NCBI RefSeq assembly: GCF_000717995.1
Contig: NZ_JODM01000016.1
Span: forward strand, 1-64,000
Reading direction: 5' to 3'
Source of the DNA: Streptomyces violaceorubidus
GTDB lineage: Bacteria; Actinomycetota; Actinomycetes; Streptomycetales; Streptomycetaceae
DNA length: 64,000 bases
Part shown: positions 60,077 to 64,000 of the stretch, in pieces
Layout of the letters: each line of letters begins with the position of its first letter
How positions within the stretch are numbered: the stretch's first letter is position 1
The notes under the pieces: model-generated
Told to the model about the DNA's origin: nothing
Databases searched by the model: none
What the model saw: only the letters and a program-made list of their open reading frames with translations
Translations under genes and position numbers: made by a program

Positions 60077-60121
60077 AGCATGGCAGGGCGGTGATTAACA
60101 ATCAAGCACGCTTGCATGATT
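60077..60121 (-). promoter_or_regulatory. promoter and TetR-type operator of the acyl-CoA operon
   Basis: On the minus strand TTGATT (plus 60105-60100), 17 bases, CATGCT (plus 60082-60077) form a promoter 47 bases before the first start codon. Over the -35 lies CAAGC-AC-GCTTG (60103-60114), a perfect palindrome inside the wider AATCA...TGATT (60100-60121). A CAAGNNCTTG-like core is common for TetR repressors of lipid and CoA catabolism, so binding here by the TetR at 49911 is likely. Confidence 0.6.
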
Positions 60122-60173
60122 TTCGGGCGCTGACGACCGGGGTCCTGGTCGCAACGGCTTCAGGCCCCCGGGG

Positions 60174-61970
60174 TCACCGGGCCGGCCAGACGGTCGTGTC
60201 CATGGTGACGAAGGCGGCTTCCGGCAGCGCGGTCGACTTCACCTGGACGACGAAGAGTGCGATGTCCCCGTTGTTCCGCCGGACACAGATCTCCTGTCCG
60301 GCGGACGCGGCGGCCAGCGGGAGGCGGTGGGCGTCCTGGTCGGCGGTCATCCGGCGGCACTCCTCGTAGTCGGCGCCCGGGTCACCGAAGAGAATGGTGA
60401 AGACGCTGGTGTCGCTCTCCAGGGCGCAGCTCGCGTTCGCGCAGTCGAAGCGGACGTCCCCCTTGCGGTCCTCGCGCATCGTGCCGTCGGTGAGGCTGAT
60501 CGAGTTGTCCCCGTTCACCAGCAGGGCGCCGTAGGCGTGGGCCCGCGGCGGCGTCGTCCCGGCGGCGGGGCCGTCGGACCCTCCGCCTGGCCGTCCGGCC
60601 GACGGGTCGGCCCCCGACGCGCCCTCCCCGGCCGCCCCCGATCCCTCCGCCACCGGACGGTGCGTACCGGACGGCGACGCGGCCCCGGACGCTCCGGAGC
60701 CGGAGCCGGAGCCGGATCCGGAGCCGGACGCAGACGCGACCGCGTCCCGGGCCCGGTCGAAGCCCCGTCCCGCCGCGTCCAGGAGCGCCGACCCCGCCGC
60801 GATCACCAGGCCGCACGCGACGACCGCGGCGGCCGATATCAGGACGGCGTTCCTCCTGCGGCGCCTGCGCTCCTCCGGCCCGACGGGCCGCTGCGCACCG
60901 GGCGGCACGGTCGGCCCGCCCGGTCCGGCGGCGCCGGGCCAGGGCCCGGGGGCGGCCTGCCAGGGAGCCGGAACGGTCCCCTGCGGGGCAGTCCACGGCG
61001 CCGTGCGCACCGCGGTCGGGCCCGCGGCCGCGACCGGAGCCGCGGCGGTCGCCGGTCCCGTGGCCGCGACCGGCGGCGGAACCCTCACCGGCGGCCCGGC
61101 GATCTCCCGCCAGACGGCCGGGCCGGTCTCCGCCCCGCCGTCCCGGCCCAGCTCCCGGCGGCACCACTCGACGATCTCCGCCGGGGCGGGCCGCCGGCCG
61201 GGGTCGGCGGCCAGGCACCGGGCGAGCAGGCCGCGCAGGCCCTCCGGCACCTCGGACAGGTCGGGCTCGGAGTGGACGATCCGGTACAGCACGGTGGCGG
61301 CCGGGCCGTCGCCGTACAGCGGCCTGCCCAGTGCCGCGAAGGCGACCGTCTGACCGAGCGAGAAGACGTCGGTGGCCGCCGTGATGTCACCCGCGGACGC
61401 CTGCTCGGGTGCCATGTACTGGGGCGTGCCGATGGTGGCTCCGGTGGCCGTGTGCGCGGTGCTGTCGGCGGCGAGCGAGATGCCGAAGTCGATGACCCTC
61501 GGTCCGTCGTGGGCCAGCAGCACGTTGGCCGGTTTGAGGTCCCGGTGCACGATCCCCGCGCCGTGGACGGCCTGTAGCGCCTCGGCGATCCCCGCCGCCA
61601 GCCACAGCACCGCGGGCACCGGCAGCGGCCCGCTCCGGGCGACGGCGCCCGCCAGGGAGGGCCCGGGCACGTACAGCGTGGCCAGCCAGGGCGGGGCGCC
61701 GTCCGGGTCGGCGTCGATCAGTTCGGCGGTGTAGGCGCCCTTCACCCTGCGGGCCGCCTTGATCTCCCGGCCGAAGCGGCGGCGGAAGACCGCGTCGTCG
61801 GCCAGTTCCGACCGTACGACCTTGATGGCCACGGGCCGGCCGCCCCGGGTGTGCGACAGGTAGACGCGGCCCATGCCGCCCGCTCCGAGCCGGGCGGCGA
61901 GACGGTAACCGGCCACCGTGCGCGGATCGTCGTCCTGCAGGGGCTGGAAGACCCCGGCCGGGTGGTTCAT
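60174..61970 (-). CDS. membrane Ser/Thr protein kinase (PknB-like)
   Basis: A 598-residue kinase. Domain: G-A-G-G-M-G-R-V-Y (about residue 25), K-V-V-R, H-R-D-L-K-P-A-N (about 134), D-F-G (about 153), G-T-P-Q-Y-M-A-P-E-Q (about 171). A Pro/Ala-rich linker, a basic R-R-R-R-R-R-N stop-transfer and a single membrane helix (about 370-390) follow, then a G-S repeat spacer (S-G-S-G-S-G-S-G-S-G) and an outer domain with F-D-C-A-N-A-S-C-A-L and a Cys pair. No PASTA domains, so the sensed ligand is unknown. The ATG at 61970 sits behind GGGAGGGAAC; an ATG at 61985 is in frame. Confidence 0.9.
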   Translation of the reverse strand: MNHPAGVFQPLQDDDPRTVAGYRLAARLGAGGMGRVYLSHTRGGRPVAIKVVRSELADDAVFRRRFGREIKAARRVKGAYTAELIDADPDGAPPWLATLYVPGPSLAGAVARSGPLPVPAVLWLAAGIAEALQAVHGAGIVHRDLKPANVLLAHDGPRVIDFGISLAADSTAHTATGATIGTPQYMAPEQASAGDITAATDVFSLGQTVAFAALGRPLYGDGPAATVLYRIVHSEPDLSEVPEGLRGLLARCLAADPGRRPAPAEIVEWCRRELGRDGGAETGPAVWREIAGPPVRVPPPVAATGPATAAAPVAAAGPTAVRTAPWTAPQGTVPAPWQAAPGPWPGAAGPGGPTVPPGAQRPVGPEERRRRRRNAVLISAAAVVACGLVIAAGSALLDAAGRGFDRARDAVASASGSGSGSGSGSGASGAASPSGTHRPVAEGSGAAGEGASGADPSAGRPGGGSDGPAAGTTPPRAHAYGALLVNGDNSISLTDGTMREDRKGDVRFDCANASCALESDTSVFTILFGDPGADYEECRRMTADQDAHRLPLAAASAGQEICVRRNNGDIALFVVQVKSTALPEAAFVTMDTTVWPAR

Positions 61971-62064
61971 CGGTTCCCTCCCCATGATCCCGATGAGCTG
62001 ACCAGGTACGCAGCCTATGCGGTGCGGGTCCGGGGCCCGCCCGCCGGGGCCGTCGCCGGGGCGG

Positions 62065-63042
62065 TCACGGCAGCTCGGGGAGTGCCTTCGGCCGCCGGCG
62101 TCCCACCTGGGTCCGTACCGCGCCCATGCTCGCCGCGACGACCAGCGCGATGGCGGCGGACTGCGTGGCGCTCAGGGCCTGGTCGAGGATGAGGAAACCG
62201 GCCGCCGCGGCGATGGCGGGCTCCAGGCTCATGAGGACGGCGAAGGTCGGCGCGGGCAGGCGGCGCAGGGCGAGGAGTTCGAGGGTGTAGGGCAGGACGG
62301 AGGAGAGCAGGGCGACCCCGGCGCCCAGCCCGAGCGTCACCGGGTCGATCAGTTTCGCCCCCGACTCGGCGATGCCCAGCGGCAGGAACAGCAGGGCCCC
62401 GACCGCCATCGCCAGGGCCAGTCCGTCGGCCTGCGGGAAGCGGCGTCCGGTGCGGGCGCTGAAGACGATGTACGCCGCCCACATGGCGCCCGCCGCCAGG
62501 GCGAAGGCGGCACCGGCCGGGTCGAGGTCGGCGAAGCCGCCGCCGCCCAGCAGGAAGACGCCGACCAGGGCGAGCGCGGCCCAGACCAGGTTGACCGCGC
62601 GGCGGGAGGCGAAGACGGACAGGGCGAGCGGGCCGAGCACCTCCAGGGTGACGGCGGGGCCGAGCGGGATGCGGTCGACGGCCTGGTAGAAGAGGCCGTT
62701 CATCCCGGCCATGGCGATGCCGAAGACGACGACCGTGCCCCAGTCGGCCCGGGAGTGGCCGCGCAGCCGGGGCCGGCACACCAGGAGCATGACGACGGCG
62801 GCCACCGCCAGCCGCAGGGTCACCACGCCGAGGGCGCCGGCCCGCGGCATCAGGCTCACCGCCAGCGCGGCGCCGAACTGCACGGAGACGCCACCGGCGA
62901 GGACCAGCCCGACGGGGCCGAGGGAGCCGAACCGGCCGCCCGGCGCACCGTCGGACACGGACGCGTGGCCGACGGCGGGCGCGGTGGGCGCGGCGGCCGG
63001 GGCCGGGGACGAGGTGCCGGGGGTGGCGCTGGGGGTACTCAC
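62065..63042 (-). CDS. EamA family transporter (drug/metabolite exporter)
   Basis: A 325-residue membrane protein with ten hydrophobic helices in two five-helix EamA repeats (about residues 50-180 and 190-315) after a Pro/Ala/Ser-rich 35-residue cytoplasmic head. Features: G-A-A-L-A-V-S-L near helix two, S-V-L-P-Y-T-L-E-L-L-A-L-R-R-L-P and S-L-E-P-A-I-A-A-A-A-G, the common tail of RhtA-like amino-acid or metabolite exporters. GTG start at 63042; alternative starts within the low-complexity head cannot be excluded. Transported substrate unknown. Confidence 0.88.
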   Translation of the reverse strand: MSTPSATPGTSSPAPAAAPTAPAVGHASVSDGAPGGRFGSLGPVGLVLAGGVSVQFGAALAVSLMPRAGALGVVTLRLAVAAVVMLLVCRPRLRGHSRADWGTVVVFGIAMAGMNGLFYQAVDRIPLGPAVTLEVLGPLALSVFASRRAVNLVWAALALVGVFLLGGGGFADLDPAGAAFALAAGAMWAAYIVFSARTGRRFPQADGLALAMAVGALLFLPLGIAESGAKLIDPVTLGLGAGVALLSSVLPYTLELLALRRLPAPTFAVLMSLEPAIAAAAGFLILDQALSATQSAAIALVVAASMGAVRTQVGRRRPKALPELP

Positions 63043-63238
63043 GGGGGCTCCGGGACGGTGTGCGGGTGGACGTCGTTCAGTGCGCTGCACTCCACAGTAC
63101 AGCGCGATGAACGTTGACAGGCGTGTAGCGCTTTTACGCAACTGTCGGGGCCGAGGCGTACGGCTGTCAACGCACGTCCGCCAGGCGAGCCGGGACCGCC
63201 CGGTCACGGCCGCGGACCGAACGGGTACCGTCCACCGG

Positions 63239-63691
63239 GTGAGACGACTCCTGACCCGCGTCTGGCGCCTGCTGCGCCCCGTCCAGAGCCGCCTGATGTG
63301 GCTGGTGAACGCGAAGTTCGTGGTCGGTGTGACCGGCGTCGTACGGGACGACGAGGGGCGGGTGCTGATGCTGAAGCACCGGATGTGGGCGCCGGGCCGC
63401 CAGTGGGGTCTGCCGAGCGGCTTCGCGCACAAGGGCGAGGACTTCCGGCAGACCGTGGTCCGCGAGGTCAGGGAGGAGACCGGCCTCGACGTGGCGGTGG
63501 GCCGGCTGGTCATGCTGAGCAGCGGCCTGCGCACCCGCCTGGAAGTGGCGTACGAGGCCCGGCTCCTGGGCGGCGAGCTGCGCCTGGACCCGTTCGAGAT
63601 CCTGGAGGCCCGCTGGTGCCGCCCGGACGAACTCCCCGAGGACGCCCAGCCGGTGTGCCGCCCGCTGGTGCGGGGCGAGACGGTGCCGTGA
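63239..63691 (+). CDS. Nudix hydrolase
   Basis: A 150-residue pyrophosphohydrolase. The Nudix box is intact: G-x5-E-x7-R-E-x-x-E-E-T-G-L beginning at G-F-A-H-K-G-E (about residues 60-82). A basic helix precedes the domain (R-L-L-T-R-V-W-R-L-L-R-P). Start GTG at 63239; frame open to the left without coding signs and overlapping the divergent transporter gene. Substrate class (nucleotide, sugar-nucleotide or cofactor diphosphate) not predictable. Confidence 0.88.
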   Translation: MRRLLTRVWRLLRPVQSRLMWLVNAKFVVGVTGVVRDDEGRVLMLKHRMWAPGRQWGLPSGFAHKGEDFRQTVVREVREETGLDVAVGRLVMLSSGLRTRLEVAYEARLLGGELRLDPFEILEARWCRPDELPEDAQPVCRPLVRGETVP

Positions 63692-63716
63692 GCGGACCCC
63701 GGCCGGACGCCACCGG

Positions 63717-64000
63717 TCAGCCCATGCTCTTGGCGCCGTCCAGGGACTCCCGGATGATGTCGGCGTGGCCGGCGTGCTGGGCGGTCTCGGCGACGATGTG
63801 CATCAGCACCCGGCGCGCCGACCACTCGGTGTCTGCCTCGAACCACGGCGCCTTCGGCAACGGCTGGGTGGCCCCCAGGTCGGGCAGGCCGACGACCAGC
63901 TCGTCGGTCCGGCGGGCCGCCTCGGCGTAGTCGGCCAGCACACCGGCCAGCGTCTCGCCGGGCAGCATGCGGAACTCGTCGGTCCGCCGCGCCCAGTCGG
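63717..64000 (-). CDS. DinB/DUF664 family protein, C-terminal part (cut by window edge)
   Basis: The minus-strand frame stops at 63717 and runs off the right edge. The 94 visible residues include E-W-S-A-R-R-V-L-M-H-I-V-A-E-T-A-Q-H-A-G-H-A-D, the C-terminal metal-binding helix of DUF664/DinB proteins with its two His. The N-terminal His ligand is outside the window. Role probably mycothiol-linked or a detoxifying transferase; not assignable. Confidence 0.85.
   Translation of the reverse strand, partial: DWARRTDEFRMLPGETLAGVLADYAEAARRTDELVVGLPDLGATQPLPKAPWFEADTEWSARRVLMHIVAETAQHAGHADIIRESLDGAKSMG

Noticed and set aside
1..64000. tRNA, rRNA or classical riboswitches
   Set aside because: No cloverleaf with a TTCGA-type T-loop next to an acceptor stem, no rRNA signature and no recognisable cobalamin, TPP, SAM or ydaO core was found by eye; an Infernal/tRNAscan run would be decisive.

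Overview
The window is chromosomal DNA of a Streptomyces. It is very GC-rich with strong third-position GC bias, uses GTG starts and GTGA/ATGA overlaps freely, and carries the actinomycete marker genes afsR, afsS, afsK, fbiC and dmdR1. The order fbiC, afsR-afsS-afsK, purU, dmdR1, citrate synthase, pdxH matches, as far as I remember it, the S. coelicolor core arm around SCO4429 to SCO4377. Most of the window is therefore ordinary core chromosome. No rRNA, tRNA or CRISPR array was seen.

Layout: 1-7.6 kb holds a DUF397 protein, a secreted tyrosine phosphatase, a DUF2165 membrane protein, FbiC (coenzyme F420 chromophore synthesis), a Tat-exported PHP phosphoesterase and a probable F420-dependent reductase. 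7.7-16.9 kb is the AfsK/AfsR/AfsS antibiotic control locus, with a direct-repeat operator upstream of afsS, plus an aminoglycoside-phosphotransferase-fold protein, a VOC protein and a TetR regulator. 17-21.1 kb holds two flavin-oxidase-fold proteins, a GNAT, an FMO-like oxidoreductase and a frameshifted membrane protein.

21.1-26.9 kb is an accessory island. A block of about 4.75 kb sits inside an MFS transporter gene of which only a short N-terminal and a short C-terminal scar remain, and the neighbouring GlxA-type regulator has lost its 5' end. The block carries a TTA-containing membrane protein, a serine resolvase preceded by res-like repeats, a two-domain methyltransferase translationally coupled to a small CxCxxC protein, and an XRE-type regulator preceded by an 11-bp-periodic iteron array. 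This is the most novel part of the window.

27.2-31.6 kb is a stress-signalling group: HATPase anti-sigma kinase, four-EF-hand calcium protein, STAS antagonist, ECF sigma factor, and an anti-sigma factor with a His-rich repeat head. 31.6-41.4 kb holds PurU, an SCO4402-family protein, a branched-chain-type ABC binding lipoprotein, a proline-rich membrane protein with ATQ(Y/F) repeats, an XRE/TPR regulator, a prim-pol-like protein and an ABC exporter whose permease is frameshifted. 41.8-49.9 kb holds an alpha/beta hydrolase lacking the nucleophile serine, DmdR1 with an antisense Adm-like frame, a SIS protein, a PAS protein, a RidA-GNAT fusion, a short leader-like ORF, citrate synthase and PdxH.

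49.9-60.1 kb is one tightly coupled minus-strand catabolic operon (TIGR03084, AtuA, acyl-CoA carboxylase beta and alpha, acyl-CoA dehydrogenase, acyl-CoA ligase, enoyl-CoA hydratase, TetR), with a palindromic operator over its promoter. It resembles leucine/isoprenoid (Liu/Atu) degradation. The window ends with a second membrane Ser/Thr kinase, an EamA transporter, a Nudix hydrolase and a DinB protein cut by the window edge.
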